A stretch of DNA of 64,000 nt from Actinocatenispora thailandica (GCF_016865425.1 NZ_AP023355.1:3842198-3906197), one strand, 5' to 3'. Numbered from the stretch's first letter, positions 9,535 to 18,709 are shown. Translations and numbers: made by a program. Notes: a model not told the origin generated them from the sequence alone.

Positions 9535-10821
9535 TCATGACCGCCCGCGGACCGCGGTGAGGATGCGGCCCCAGTACGGGTCGAGGTCCAGCAGCCGGGT
9601 GCCCGTCGCGTGCACCCGGTTGGTCATCAGCACCACGACACGGTGCAGGTCCGGCAGCACCCCGAACCGGATCCCGGTGAAGCCGCCGTGGCCGATCGCG
9701 CCGTGCTCCGGCCAGCGCCAGAACCCGAGCCCCTGGCCGGCGTCCGGGCCGGCGGCGGTGAACCGGCGCAGGGTGTCGGCTCGCCACGGACCGTCCGCCG
9801 CGAGCAGCGCGCGGCCGAACGCGACGAGATCGTCGGCGGTGCCGAACAGGCCGGCGTGGCCGGCGACACCGCCGAACCCGTGCCAGGCGTTCCCGTCGTG
9901 CACCTCGCCGACGATCGTGTACTCCCGCCACCGGCGAAACGCCGACGGCGCGATGCCGGTCGGGTACGGCTGGTCGGTCGCCAGCATCCGCCGCTCGTAC
10001 CAGTCGCCGTGGCCGGTCGCGACCAGCGGCACCGCGGGGCCGTGACCGCGCGGACGGTAGTGCGCGCCGGCCATCCCGGCCGGCTCGAACACCAGCCGCC
10101 GCACCGCGTCGTCCAGCGGCTCGCCGGCCGCCCGGGCCACGATCAGCCCGAGCAGCATGAACCCGAGATCGGAGTAGTGCCGTTCGGCGTCGACCGGGTA
10201 CCGGGCGGGCAGCGCGGCGATGGTCGTGGCCGGGTCGGGGTTCGACGCGCCGAGTGGTGACGCGGCGTAGATGGGCCACCACTCGGCGAGACCGGCGCGG
10301 TGCCGCAGCAGGTCGCTGACCCGGATGCCGGCCGGCAGCGCCGGAAGCCAGTCCCGGGCCGGACCGTCGAGTTCGACGGCACCCGACTCGGCCAGCGACA
10401 TCAGCGCGGCCGTGGTCGCGGCGAGCTTGCTGACCGAGGCGAGATCGAAGGCCGCGTCGCTGGTCAACGGCTCCGGCGCGTCGAGCCGGACCAGGGCCCG
10501 CCGCGGCGCGCCGTCGTCACCGGTCCCGGTCCGGCCGGGTCGGGCGGTACCGCCGGCCGGCGTCGTACCGTCGCCGGTGTGCGCCGCGTCCCGGGGAGGC
10601 GCGGCGGCCGTTCCGCTGTCGCGCGGCGAGGTCGACGCGGGCACGCTCGGTGACGACGTCTCGGCGGGCAGCCAGCCCGGGCCGGGCGCCATCCGGTACG
10701 TCTGGCGGTGCCCCGCGGTGCGCTCGGCGACGGTGCCGTGCCGGCTCGCGACGCGCAGCAGCACGCCCGGAACGCCGGCAGCGGTCAGGTCGGCGACGAT
10801 CTCGTCGAGGTTCTCGGCCAT
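9535..10821 (-). CDS. Beta-lactamase-fold serine hydrolase
   Basis: A cytoplasmic (no signal peptide) member of the beta-lactamase/D-aminopeptidase/esterase superfamily, about 428 residues from ATG 10821; an in-frame GTG at 10881 is possible. The catalytic SxxK is SVSK at residues ~129-132, the second motif appears as YSD, and the third region reads HGGFTG. Between the first strand and SVSK lies an unusual Ser/Thr/Gly/Pro-rich insert (residues ~53-105), likely disordered. It sits upstream of anmK on the same strand and divergent from a peptide ABC importer. Related hydrolases occur beside MurNAc-recycling genes in other bacteria, so muropeptide or peptide processing is a reasonable guess. Substrate is unknown. 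Confidence 0.8.
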   Translation of the reverse strand: MAENLDEIVADLTAAGVPGVLLRVASRHGTVAERTAGHRQTYRMAPGPGWLPAETSSPSVPASTSPRDSGTAAAPPRDAAHTGDGTTPAGGTARPGRTGTGDDGAPRRALVRLDAPEPLTSDAAFDLASVSKLAATTAALMSLAESGAVELDGPARDWLPALPAGIRVSDLLRHRAGLAEWWPIYAASPLGASNPDPATTIAALPARYPVDAERHYSDLGFMLLGLIVARAAGEPLDDAVRRLVFEPAGMAGAHYRPRGHGPAVPLVATGHGDWYERRMLATDQPYPTGIAPSAFRRWREYTIVGEVHDGNAWHGFGGVAGHAGLFGTADDLVAFGRALLAADGPWRADTLRRFTAAGPDAGQGLGFWRWPEHGAIGHGGFTGIRFGVLPDLHRVVVLMTNRVHATGTRLLDLDPYWGRILTAVRGRS

Positions 10822-10869
10822 CCCCGGACTGTAAATAACCTTCGACGACAAGCCCACACCCGGTACCCC

Positions 10870-10898
10870 TTGACTAGGCACTTCGCGCTGAGGTTACT
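10870..10898 (+). promoter_or_regulatory. Candidate promoter of the peptide ABC operon
   Basis: TTGACT at 10870-10875 is a good -35 box. After 17 bp comes GTTACT (10893-10898), a weak -10. The GTG start at 10936 follows with GGAGG at 10924-10928, so the leader would be about 30 nt. The -10 is poor, so confidence is limited. Confidence 0.4.
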
Positions 10899-10935
10899 CT
10901 CTGTCGATCCCAACTCCGAGTACGGAGGACCACCC

Positions 10936-12483
10936 GTGACAAGGATTCCCACCCGTCGATGGGGCGTCGCCGCCGCGATCCTGGCCCTGGGTGCCGGCGC
11001 GGTCGCGTGCAGCCCGAGCCCGAGCTCCGACGCCAAGACCGGGGGCAAGGCCGAGCTGGTCGTTGCCCGTACCGCCGACGTGGACGTGCTCGACCCGGCC
11101 CGCGCCACCGCCTTCGCGACCAACCAGACCCTCGCGCTGGTGTACGACCAGCTGGTGGACACCGACGCCAGCGGGAAGCTGGTGCCCGGCCTCGCCACCA
11201 AGTGGACGGTCGCCGCCGACGGCAAGTCCGTCACGTTCGCCCTGCGCAAGGGGGTGAAGTTCCACCACGGGCAGAGCTTCACCTCGGCCGACGCCAAGGC
11301 CAGCCTGGAACGCATCCTGGACCCGAAGACCGCCTCGGTGGACCGGTCCTACCTGGCGAACGTGTCGGCGGTCGACGCACCCGACGCGCACACCCTGAAG
11401 CTGACCCTCAAGCAGCCGGACGCCTCGCTGCTGACCGCGCTGTCCTACACCGGTACCTCGATCCTGTCCGCCGCCGACATCAAGGCCGGCACGGTGGACA
11501 AGAAGCCGGACGGTACCGGGCCGTACGAGTGGAAGACCTGGAAGCAGGGCCAGCAGCTGGACCTGGCCGCGAACAAGGGCTACTGGGGCGGCGCGCCGAA
11601 GAACGCCGGCGTGCAGTTCCGGGTCATCCCGGACGAGGCGTCGATCGTGTCCGGGATGAAGGCCGGCAGCTTCAGCCTGGGCATCGTCAGCGACCCGGCC
11701 CTGACCAAGCAACTGGCCAACAGCGACCGGATGAAGCTCGTCGCCAACCCGACGCTGGACTACCACGTGCTGCAGCTCAACGGGCGCCGCGGCCCGCTGA
11801 AGAAGCAGGCGGTGCGGCAGGCCATCGGGTGCGCGGTGAACCGCAAGGACGCGATCGACACCGTCTACTTCGGGAAGGCGAAGCAGACCGGCCCGATCGT
11901 CAGCCCGGCCTACTCGTACGATCCGCTGAAGGGGCTCGGCTGCACCGACGGCGACACCGCCGCGGCCAAGCGGATGCTGGCCAAGGCCGGCTACGCCAAG
12001 GGCTTCCACCTCAAGACGATCGTGATGACCGGGCAGTACTCGACGTCGACCAACCTGGCGCAGGTGCTGCAGGCGCAGCTGAAGAAGGTCAACATCACGC
12101 TCGACCTGGACCGTCAGCAGACCAACGTGTACGTGCCGAACTGGTCGAAGGCCAACTTCGACGCCGCGGTGGCCCTCAACGGCGGCAGTACCGACCCGTA
12201 CCTGCAGTACAACCGGTACTTCACCACCGACGGCAGCCTGAAGGTGCCGGCCGGGCTGGCCGACAAGAAGCTGGACTCGCTGCTGCGCAGGGCCAACGCG
12301 ACCACCGACGAGGCGACCCGCAAGCAGCTGTTCGGCGAGCTGTCCGAGCAGCTCGACACCGACTCGCCGTGGGTCTGGCTGTTCCGCAACCAGACCTACT
12401 ACCTGCAGGCCAACAACCTGACCGGGTTCACCGCGACGCCGTCGGACTCGCTGGAGAACCTGCGCACGGCCGGCCTGTCGTGA
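10936..12483 (+). CDS. Peptide ABC transporter substrate-binding lipoprotein (SBP_bac_5)
   Basis: A 515-residue family 5 extracellular solute-binding protein that captures oligopeptides or similar ligands for import. GTG 10936 follows GGAGG at ideal spacing. The N-terminus has a twin-Arg-containing signal and a lipobox-like AVAC, then a Ser/Pro linker. The mature protein shows the family hallmarks: DVLDPARA, YDQLVD, the ...FALRKGVKFHHGQSFTSAD motif and GTGPYEWKTW. First gene of a five-gene operon with two permeases and two ATPases. It is divergent from the serine hydrolase/anmK pair, so muropeptide-derived peptides are a plausible but unproven substrate; other family members bind nickel, dipeptides or sugars. 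Confidence 0.92.
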   Translation: MTRIPTRRWGVAAAILALGAGAVACSPSPSSDAKTGGKAELVVARTADVDVLDPARATAFATNQTLALVYDQLVDTDASGKLVPGLATKWTVAADGKSVTFALRKGVKFHHGQSFTSADAKASLERILDPKTASVDRSYLANVSAVDAPDAHTLKLTLKQPDASLLTALSYTGTSILSAADIKAGTVDKKPDGTGPYEWKTWKQGQQLDLAANKGYWGGAPKNAGVQFRVIPDEASIVSGMKAGSFSLGIVSDPALTKQLANSDRMKLVANPTLDYHVLQLNGRRGPLKKQAVRQAIGCAVNRKDAIDTVYFGKAKQTGPIVSPAYSYDPLKGLGCTDGDTAAAKRMLAKAGYAKGFHLKTIVMTGQYSTSTNLAQVLQAQLKKVNITLDLDRQQTNVYVPNWSKANFDAAVALNGGSTDPYLQYNRYFTTDGSLKVPAGLADKKLDSLLRRANATTDEATRKQLFGELSEQLDTDSPWVWLFRNQTYYLQANNLTGFTATPSDSLENLRTAGLS

Positions 12484-12493
12484 CGGGAACGCG

Positions 12494-13465
12494 ATGACTC
12501 TGCGGTATCTCGCCGGGCGGGTGGCCGGCATGCTCGGCACCCTGGTCGGGGTGGCGGTGGTGGTGTTCGTCGTGCTGCGGGCGCTGCCCGGCGACACCAT
12601 CACCGCGAAACTCGGTACCCAGGCGGCGACGCTGACCGCCGACCAGCGTGCCGCGCTGCGGCACTTCTACGGGCTGGACGCCTCGCCGGTCACCCAGTTC
12701 TTCCGCTGGTTCGGCGGGCTGCTGCGCGGTGATCTCGGCGTCTCGATGGACACCGGCGTCCCGGTCACCCGGCTGATCGGCGACGCGCTGCCGGTCACCG
12801 TCGAGCTCGCGGTACTGGCGATGCTGATCGCGGTGCCGATCGGCGTGCTGTTCGGGATGCTCGCCGCGAGCCGCCCGGGCGGCGCCCGTGACCTGTCCGT
12901 ACAGGGTGTCGGGCTGCTCGGGCTGGCGCTGCCGGAGTTCGTGGTGGCGACCGTGACGGTGGCGTGGCTGGCGTCGGCGTTCGCCTACTCGCCGAGCGCC
13001 GGCACCTACGTCTCGCTCGGCGACTCGTTCTCCGGCAACCTGCGCCAGATGCTGTATCCGGCCCTGGTACTCGCGATCGGGTTGGCCGCGACGGTGATGC
13101 GCACCACCCGCTCGGCGTACCTGGAGGCGGCCGGGTCCGACTTCGTGCGCACCGCGCGGGGCAAGGGGTTGACCGAACTGCGGGTGCGGTTCCGGCACAT
13201 CCTGCACAACGCCGGCATCCCGATCGTGACCATGGTCGGCATCCAGTTCGGCTACCTGCTCGGCGGCACCCTGGTCGTCGAGCAGGTGTTCGCGCTGCCC
13301 GGCCTGGGCCGGCTGCTGCTGAACGGGATCCTGCACCAGGACTACGCGATCGTGCAGGGCGTCACGCTGCTGGTGGCGGCCGCGTTCGTGATCGTCAACT
13401 TCGGCGTGGACATCGTGTACCGGCTGCTCGACCCGCGTACCCGCTCCGAGGGGAGGCGGGCATGA
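12494..13465 (+). CDS. Peptide ABC transporter permease (DppB/OppB type)
   Basis: A 323-residue inner-membrane subunit starting 10 bp after the binding protein. It has an N-terminal helix ending in ALPGDT, the YGLD motif and the family stretch FWWFG-like FFRWFGGLLRGDLG. Five further helices and the EAA loop (AYLEAAGSDFVRTARGKG) follow, the last docking onto the ATPases. The last codons overlap the second permease start in an ATGA, so the two are translationally coupled. Confidence 0.93.
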   Translation: MTLRYLAGRVAGMLGTLVGVAVVVFVVLRALPGDTITAKLGTQAATLTADQRAALRHFYGLDASPVTQFFRWFGGLLRGDLGVSMDTGVPVTRLIGDALPVTVELAVLAMLIAVPIGVLFGMLAASRPGGARDLSVQGVGLLGLALPEFVVATVTVAWLASAFAYSPSAGTYVSLGDSFSGNLRQMLYPALVLAIGLAATVMRTTRSAYLEAAGSDFVRTARGKGLTELRVRFRHILHNAGIPIVTMVGIQFGYLLGGTLVVEQVFALPGLGRLLLNGILHQDYAIVQGVTLLVAAAFVIVNFGVDIVYRLLDPRTRSEGRRA

Positions 13466-14358
13466 CGACCGAGATGCCGCCGGCCGCCGCCCCGGTCGTA
13501 CCGGCCGCGCCCCGTGCCGCCGGCCAGCCGTCGCTGCCACGCCGCATCGTCGCCGACCGCAACGGGCGCATCGGGGTCGTCCTGATCGGCGTGCTGGTCC
13601 TGATCGCGCTCGCCTCGCTGCTGCACCTGGTGCAGGATCCGCTGGCGCAGCACCAGTCCGGCCAGCTCGCCGGACCGTCCGGCGCGCACTGGCTCGGTAC
13701 CGACCAGTTCGGCCGGGACATCGCCGCCCGCGTCGCGGCCGGCATCTTCGCCTCGCTGCGGGTCGCGGTCACCTCGGTCGCCATCGCCACCGTCATCGGT
13801 GGGCTGCTCGGCGTGCTGTCCGGCTTCGCCGGCGGGATCCTGGACGCGGTCGTCGGCCGGCTCACCGACGTGCTGTTCGCCTTCCCGGCGACGCTGCTGG
13901 CGCTGGCGCTGGTCGCCGCGCTCGGGCACGGCTGGTTCAACACCGCGGTGGCGATCGCCGTGGTGTACACCCCGATCTTCGTCCGGGTGGCGCGCGGGCC
14001 GGTGCTGACCGTCCGCGAGTCCGAGTACGTCCGGGCCGGCCGGGTGCTCGGCTTCTCCCGCTCCCGGCTGCTGTTCCGGCACGTCGTGCCGAACGTGGCC
14101 GCACCGATCGCGGTGCAGGTGGCGCTCGCGCTGTCGTGGGCGATCCTGACCGAGGCCGGGCTGTCGTTCCTCGGGCTCGGCACCCAGCCGCCGAGCCCGT
14201 CGCTGGGGCTGATGGTCGCCGACAGCCGGAACTTCTTCCCGGACGCCTGGTGGACGTTGCTGTTCCCCGCGCTGGCCGTGGTGGTCGCCGTGATCGGACT
14301 CAACCTGATCGGTGACGGGCTGCGCAACGCGCTGGACCCCAGGACGGTGCGCCGATGA
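13462..14358 (+). CDS. Peptide ABC transporter permease (DppC/OppC type)
   Basis: A 298-residue permease beginning at ATG 13462 within the stop of the previous gene; GGGGAGG at 13450-13456 provides the ribosome site. An Ala/Pro-rich cytoplasmic tail of ~25 residues precedes the first helix. Family hallmarks are HWLGTDQFGRDI, the EAA-loop ESEYVRAGRVLGFSRSRLL, and TEAGLSFLGLGTQPPSPSLG. It would form the heterodimeric channel with the upstream permease. Confidence 0.93.
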   Translation: MTTEMPPAAAPVVPAAPRAAGQPSLPRRIVADRNGRIGVVLIGVLVLIALASLLHLVQDPLAQHQSGQLAGPSGAHWLGTDQFGRDIAARVAAGIFASLRVAVTSVAIATVIGGLLGVLSGFAGGILDAVVGRLTDVLFAFPATLLALALVAALGHGWFNTAVAIAVVYTPIFVRVARGPVLTVRESEYVRAGRVLGFSRSRLLFRHVVPNVAAPIAVQVALALSWAILTEAGLSFLGLGTQPPSPSLGLMVADSRNFFPDAWWTLLFPALAVVVAVIGLNLIGDGLRNALDPRTVRR

Positions 14359-14479
14359 TGCGAGGCCGCCGCCCCGACCGCGATCGTCCGGGCACGACCT
14401 CCGGCGGCCGGCCGCGAGCGAGCCGCCGCCGGGGTCCGGGCGAGCGCCCGGTCGGCGTTCGGACGAAGGGAGAACGCCG

Positions 14480-15469
14480 GTGAGCGTGCTGGAGATCGAG
14501 AACCTGCACACCGTCGTCGCGGCCGACGGCGGGGAGCTGCCGGTGGTACGGGGCATCTCGCTGTCCATCGAGGCCGGTGAGATCGTCGGGCTGGTCGGCG
14601 AGTCCGGTAGCGGCAAGAGCTTCACCGCGCTGTCGGTCATGGGCCTGCTGCCCGACGGCGCCCGGGTCCGCTCCGGTCGGATCCTGGTGAACGGTGAGGA
14701 CCTGCTGTCGCTGCGCGCATCCGAGCGGCGGGCCCGGCGCGGCGGTACGGTCGCGATGATCTACCAGGATCCGATGACCGCGCTCAACCCGCTGATGACC
14801 GTCGGGGCGCAGATCGCCGAGGGGCTGCGGGCGCACGGCGTGGACGGCGCCGCGGCAAAGCAGCGCACCCTGGCCGCGATCGAGGAGGTCGGGCTGCCGC
14901 GGCCGGAACGCATCGCGCGCAGCTACCCGCACCGGCTCTCCGGCGGGCAGCGGCAGCGGGTCGTGATCGCGAGCGCGCTGGCGTTGCGCCCCAAGGTACT
15001 CATCGCCGACGAGCCGACGACCGCGCTGGACGTGACCATCCAGCAGCAGATCCTCGCCCTGGTGGACGAGCTGCGCGCCGCGCACGACCTCGCCGTGCTG
15101 TGGATCACGCACGACCTCGGTGTGGTGGCGCGGATCGCGAACCGGGTGGCCGTGATGTACGCGGGGCGCATCGCCGAGGCGGCCACCACCCGGGGCCTGT
15201 TCGGCACGCCGCAGCACCCCTACTCGGCCGCGCTGCTCGCCTCGATCCCGTCGCCGACCGACCCGGTACGCGGGCCGCTGCCGCAGATCGGCGGCGCGCC
15301 GCCGGACCTGACCGCGCTGCCGCCGGGCTGCCCGTTCGAGCCGCGCTGCGCGCAACGCGAACCCGGCTGCGCGGCGGCCGAGCCCGAACCGGTCCGGCGC
15401 GGCGGCGCCGACACCGCATGCTTCGTACCCCGGGACCGCTGGACCAGCGGCGCGGAGGAGGTCCGATGA
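14480..15469 (+). CDS. Peptide ABC transporter ATPase (DppD/OppD type)
   Basis: A 329-residue ATPase. GTG 14480 was chosen because AAGGGAGAA lies about 8 nt upstream and homology begins at SVLEIENLHT; the 121-bp gap after the permease is otherwise empty. Motifs: Walker A GESGSGKS, Q-loop YQDPMTALNP, signature LSGGQRQR, Walker B VLIADEPTTALD, and the H-loop in ITHDLG. The C-terminal oligopeptide-transporter extension has the Cys-rich GCPFEPRCAQREPGC motif. In this family that motif can hold an iron-sulfur cluster. It ends in an ATGA overlap with the second ATPase gene. Confidence 0.94.
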   Translation: MSVLEIENLHTVVAADGGELPVVRGISLSIEAGEIVGLVGESGSGKSFTALSVMGLLPDGARVRSGRILVNGEDLLSLRASERRARRGGTVAMIYQDPMTALNPLMTVGAQIAEGLRAHGVDGAAAKQRTLAAIEEVGLPRPERIARSYPHRLSGGQRQRVVIASALALRPKVLIADEPTTALDVTIQQQILALVDELRAAHDLAVLWITHDLGVVARIANRVAVMYAGRIAEAATTRGLFGTPQHPYSAALLASIPSPTDPVRGPLPQIGGAPPDLTALPPGCPFEPRCAQREPGCAAAEPEPVRRGGADTACFVPRDRWTSGAEEVR

Positions 15470-16407
15470 TCGAGGTGACCGAGGCGGCCCGGCACTACCG
15501 CACCTCCGACGGGGTGGTACGGGCGGTCGACGGAGTCAGCTTCACGGTGGCCGAGGGCGAGACCCTGGGCCTGGTCGGGGAGTCCGGCTGCGGCAAGTCG
15601 ACCACCGCGAAGCTGCTCGTCGCGCTGGAGCGGCCGACCGCCGGGCGGATCCTGGTGGACGGCATCGACGTGGCCACGGCGCGCGGCGCCGACCTGCGCC
15701 GGCTGCGCCGCACCATCCAGCTGGTGTTCCAGGACCCGTACGCGTCGCTGAACCCGCGCCGCCGGATCTCCGCCACCCTCGCCGAGGTACTCACGGTGCA
15801 CGACCTGGCCCGCGGTTCCGCCGCGACCCGGCGGGTCGGCGAGCTGCTGGAGATGGTGGGCCTGCCGGCGTCGGTCGGCGACCGGTACCCGCACCAGCTC
15901 TCCGGCGGCCAGCGGCAACGGGTCGGCATCGCCCGCGCCCTCGCGGTCCAGCCGCGGGTACTGGTGCTCGACGAGCCGGTGTCCGCGCTCGACGTGTCGG
16001 TCCGGGCCGAGGTGATGAACCTGCTCGCGTCGCTGCGCGCCTCGCTCGGCCTGACCTACCTGTTCATCTCGCACGACCTGGGCATGGTGCGGCACCTGTG
16101 CGACCGGATCGCCGTGATGTACCTGGGCAAGGTGGTGGAGGCGGGCGGCTGGCAGCAGGTGTCCGACGACCCGCTGCACCCGTACACCCGGTCGCTGCAC
16201 GACGCGGTACCGGTCGCCGACCCAGCCGTCGAGTCGGGCCGCTCCGCCCGCACGCTGACCGGCGAGGTGCCCGACCCGGCCGCACCGCCGCCCGGCTGCC
16301 GGTTCCACCCGCGCTGCCCGATCGCCGAGGACCGTTGCGGTACCACCGAGCCGCCGCTGCTGGCCCGGCCGGACGGCAACCGCGTCGTGGCCTGCCACCT
16401 GGTCTGA
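15466..16407 (+). CDS. Peptide ABC transporter ATPase (DppF/OppF type)
   Basis: A 313-residue partner ATPase starting in the ATGA overlap at 15466, with GGAGGAGG just upstream. Walker A is [10 protein letters not shown]-loop [12 protein letters not shown], signature LSGGQRQR, Walker [13 protein letters not shown] and H-loop FISHDLG. The C-terminus again has [15 protein letters not shown]. It is the last gene of the operon; a strong hairpin follows 87 bp later. Confidence 0.94.
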   Translation: MIEVTEAARHYRTSDGVVRAVDGVSFTVAEGETLGLVGESGCGKSTTAKLLVALERPTAGRILVDGIDVATARGADLRRLRRTIQLVFQDPYASLNPRRRISATLAEVLTVHDLARGSAATRRVGELLEMVGLPASVGDRYPHQLSGGQRQRVGIARALAVQPRVLVLDEPVSALDVSVRAEVMNLLASLRASLGLTYLFISHDLGMVRHLCDRIAVMYLGKVVEAGGWQQVSDDPLHPYTRSLHDAVPVADPAVESGRSARTLTGEVPDPAAPPPGCRFHPRCPIAEDRCGTTEPPLLARPDGNRVVACHLV

Positions 16408-16494
16408 CCGCTGCCGCGCCGGGCGGCCGGCAGTCCCCCGGCGTCCGGCCGGGCCGATCGGCCGTGGCAACGAGACGACCCGCCGGGTCCGGAA

Positions 16495-16538
16495 ACCGAA
16501 ACGGGCCGCCGTCCCCGGGGACGGCGGCCCGTTTCGGT
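16495..16538. terminator. Perfect 22-bp palindromic bidirectional terminator
   Basis: Two exact 22-nt complementary arms meet at 16516/16517 with no spacer (arms begin ACCGAAACGG and end CCGTTTCGGT). The hairpin stands between two convergent operons, the peptide ABC genes and the sugar ABC genes, and its A- and T-rich ends can serve either direction. Confidence 0.85.
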
Positions 16539-16548
16539 GTGGCCTCGC

Positions 16549-17808
16549 TCAGGCTCGACCGGACGCCTTCTGACTGCGCCGCGACACCGAGTCGATGACC
16601 ACGGCGGCGAGCAGCACGATGCCGGTCACCATGTACTGCGCGTAGTTGGTGATGCCCAGCAGGTTCATCCCGGCCGCGATGGACTGGATCACCAGCACAC
16701 CGAGCAGCGCCGAGAACGCCGAACCGCGGCCACCGAACAGGCTGGTACCGCCGATGACGGCCGCGGCGATCGCGTACATCAGGATCTGCTGCCCGGTGCC
16801 GGACTGGGTGACGCCACGGTTGACCGACGCGTAGAACACGCCACCGATCGCGGCCATCGTGCCGGAGATCGCGTACACGCTCATCCGGATGCCGGCGACG
16901 TTGATGCCGGCCCGGCGGGCCGCCTCGACGCTGCCGCCGACCGCGAACACCTTCCGGCCGTACGAGGTGTGATTGAGCACGAACCCGGCCAGCAGGATGA
17001 ACGCCAGGAAGATCACCGGCGCCAGCGGCAGGCCGCGAGCCTGGTTGAACACCACCGCGACCGCGAGCAGCACCACCGCGAGCACCGCGCTGCGCACGAT
17101 CACCTCGGTGACGCTGCGGGCCGGCACCCCGGCCCGCCTGCGGGCGAGGCTGCCGCGCAGCGAGACCAGGAAGTAGACCGCGGCGACCACGATCGCCACC
17201 AGGTAACCCCAGAACAGCTGCTCGAAGTAGGTGTTGGTGAGCCGGTCGATCAGCCCGTTGGCGTTGGTCAGGTTGTAGGACCCGGTCTTGCCCAGTACCC
17301 ACAGCGAGACGCCCAGCCAGCCGAGCAGACCGGCCAGCGTGACGATGAACGCCGGGACCCCGATCTTGGCGAAGAAGAACCCGTGGATCAGGCCCATCAC
17401 CAGGCCGGCGGCGACCGCCACCACGATCGACAGGCCCTCGCTGAGCCCCCAGGTCTGGTTCGCGACCGCGACGATGGCGGCGCACGCGCTGGACACCGAC
17501 CCGATGGACAGGTCGATCTCGCCCAGCAGCAGCACGAACACGATACCGAGGGCGAGCATGCCGGTCGCCACGATGTTGATCGACAGCTCGGTCAGGTAGC
17601 TCGGCGACAGGAACCCGGAGTTCAGCGACTGGAAGATCGCCCAGATCACGATCAGCCCGACGACGACCGGGATCGAGCCGAGTTCGCCGCCCCGCACCCG
17701 GCGCCAGAACTCCCGAAGGTAGCCGCGCACCCCGCCCTGGGCGAGGATCAGCCGAGGGTCGACCTGCGCCGCCGCGGCCGGCGCCGCGGTCTGGTCCGTG
17801 TCGCTCAC
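16549..17808 (-). CDS. Sugar ABC transporter permease (XylH-like)
   Basis: A 419-residue BPD_transp_2 permease for monosaccharide import, starting at GTG 17808 in a GTGA overlap with the ATPase gene. After a cytoplasmic N-terminal segment of ~45 residues come about ten helices with the family motifs LLLGEIDLSIGSV, VPAFIVTLAG and YGRKVFAVGGSVEAARRAGI, the last being the ATPase-contact loop. It is longer than ribose permeases and matches the xylose type. Third gene of a binding-protein/ATPase/permease unit controlled presumably by the adjacent ROK regulator. Confidence 0.92.
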   Translation of the reverse strand: MSDTDQTAAPAAAAQVDPRLILAQGGVRGYLREFWRRVRGGELGSIPVVVGLIVIWAIFQSLNSGFLSPSYLTELSINIVATGMLALGIVFVLLLGEIDLSIGSVSSACAAIVAVANQTWGLSEGLSIVVAVAAGLVMGLIHGFFFAKIGVPAFIVTLAGLLGWLGVSLWVLGKTGSYNLTNANGLIDRLTNTYFEQLFWGYLVAIVVAAVYFLVSLRGSLARRRAGVPARSVTEVIVRSAVLAVVLLAVAVVFNQARGLPLAPVIFLAFILLAGFVLNHTSYGRKVFAVGGSVEAARRAGINVAGIRMSVYAISGTMAAIGGVFYASVNRGVTQSGTGQQILMYAIAAAVIGGTSLFGGRGSAFSALLGVLVIQSIAAGMNLLGITNYAQYMVTGIVLLAAVVIDSVSRRSQKASGRA

Positions 17809-18632
17809 TTCTCCCCCTCGCCGGCCGGGTCGGAACCGTTCTGCCGTGCCGCGCGCCGGGTGACAGCGTTGTCGCTGGCTCCGGTGATCGCGGAGATGAT
17901 CTGCTCCTGGGTGGTGTCCTGCATGCCGAACGTGCCGTTGTTGCGGCCCAGTCGCAGCACCGCGACCCGGTCCGCCACCGCGCCCACGTCGGCCATGTTG
18001 TGACTGATCAGGATCACCCCGAGGCCGCGCTCGTCGCGCAGCCGCTCGACCAGGTCGAGCACCTGGGCGGTCTGCTCGACGCCGAGTGCGGCGGTCGGCT
18101 CGTCCAGGATGACGACCTTCGGGTCGCCGAGCAGCGACCGGGAGATCGCCACCGTCTGCCGCTGCCCACCGGACAGCGACGCCACCGGGATGCGCACGCT
18201 CGGGATCTTGATGGACAGGGTGTCCAGCAGCTCCCGGGAACGGCGCTCCATCTCCACCTCGTCCAGCACCCCGAACCGGCGGATCTCCCGACCGAGGAAC
18301 AGGTTGCCCACCACGTCCAGGTTGTCGGCCAGGGCCAGATCCTGGTACACGGTGGCGATGCCCAGGTTGGTCGCGTCGTGCGGCTTGCCGATCGAGACCG
18401 GCCGGCCCTGCCACTCGATCACGCCCGAGTCGATCGTCTCGACCCCGGCGATCGTCTTGACCAGGGTGGACTTGCCGGCGCCGTTGTCGCCGACCAGCGC
18501 CACCACCTCGCCGGCGTGCACCTCCAGGTCCACGTCGGCCAGCGCCTGCACCGCGCCGAACCTCTTGCTGATGCCGCGCAGTGCGAGCACTGGTGTGTCC
18601 GTCTGCGCCGGTGCGCTTGTCACCTCAACCAT
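17805..18632 (-). CDS. Sugar ABC transporter ATPase, single-domain (XylG-like)
   Basis: A 275-residue ATPase starting at ATG 18632 with AAGGG upstream. Walker A GDNGAGKST, Q-loop VYQDLALADNLD, signature LSGGQRQT, Walker B VVILDEPTAALG and SHNM at the H-loop are all present. E. coli XylG and RbsA carry two fused ATPase domains; this one carries one, as is common for the actinobacterial branch, so it must act as a homodimer. The position after Walker B is Gly where many have Asp (ALG rather than ALD). It lies downstream of a hairpin that follows the binding-protein gene. Confidence 0.92.
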   Translation of the reverse strand: MVEVTSAPAQTDTPVLALRGISKRFGAVQALADVDLEVHAGEVVALVGDNGAGKSTLVKTIAGVETIDSGVIEWQGRPVSIGKPHDATNLGIATVYQDLALADNLDVVGNLFLGREIRRFGVLDEVEMERRSRELLDTLSIKIPSVRIPVASLSGGQRQTVAISRSLLGDPKVVILDEPTAALGVEQTAQVLDLVERLRDERGLGVILISHNMADVGAVADRVAVLRLGRNNGTFGMQDTTQEQIISAITGASDNAVTRRAARQNGSDPAGEGEK

Positions 18633-18665
18633 CCCTTGCCGTACGTTCGCCAGAGCCTGCAGAAC

Positions 18666-18697
18666 CGGCCCGGGAACCGAACTCGGTTCCCGGGCCG
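18666..18697 (-). terminator. Hairpin between sugar-binding protein and ATPase genes (attenuator-like)
   Basis: A perfect 15-bp inverted repeat (left arm CGGCCCGGGAACCGA, 2-nt spacer) lies in the 77-bp gap between the binding-protein stop and the ATPase start. Such intercistronic hairpins in ABC operons usually stabilise the upstream mRNA and reduce transcription downstream, giving excess binding protein. There is no U-tract. Confidence 0.65.
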
Positions 18698-18709
18698 CAA
18701 CGCACCGAA

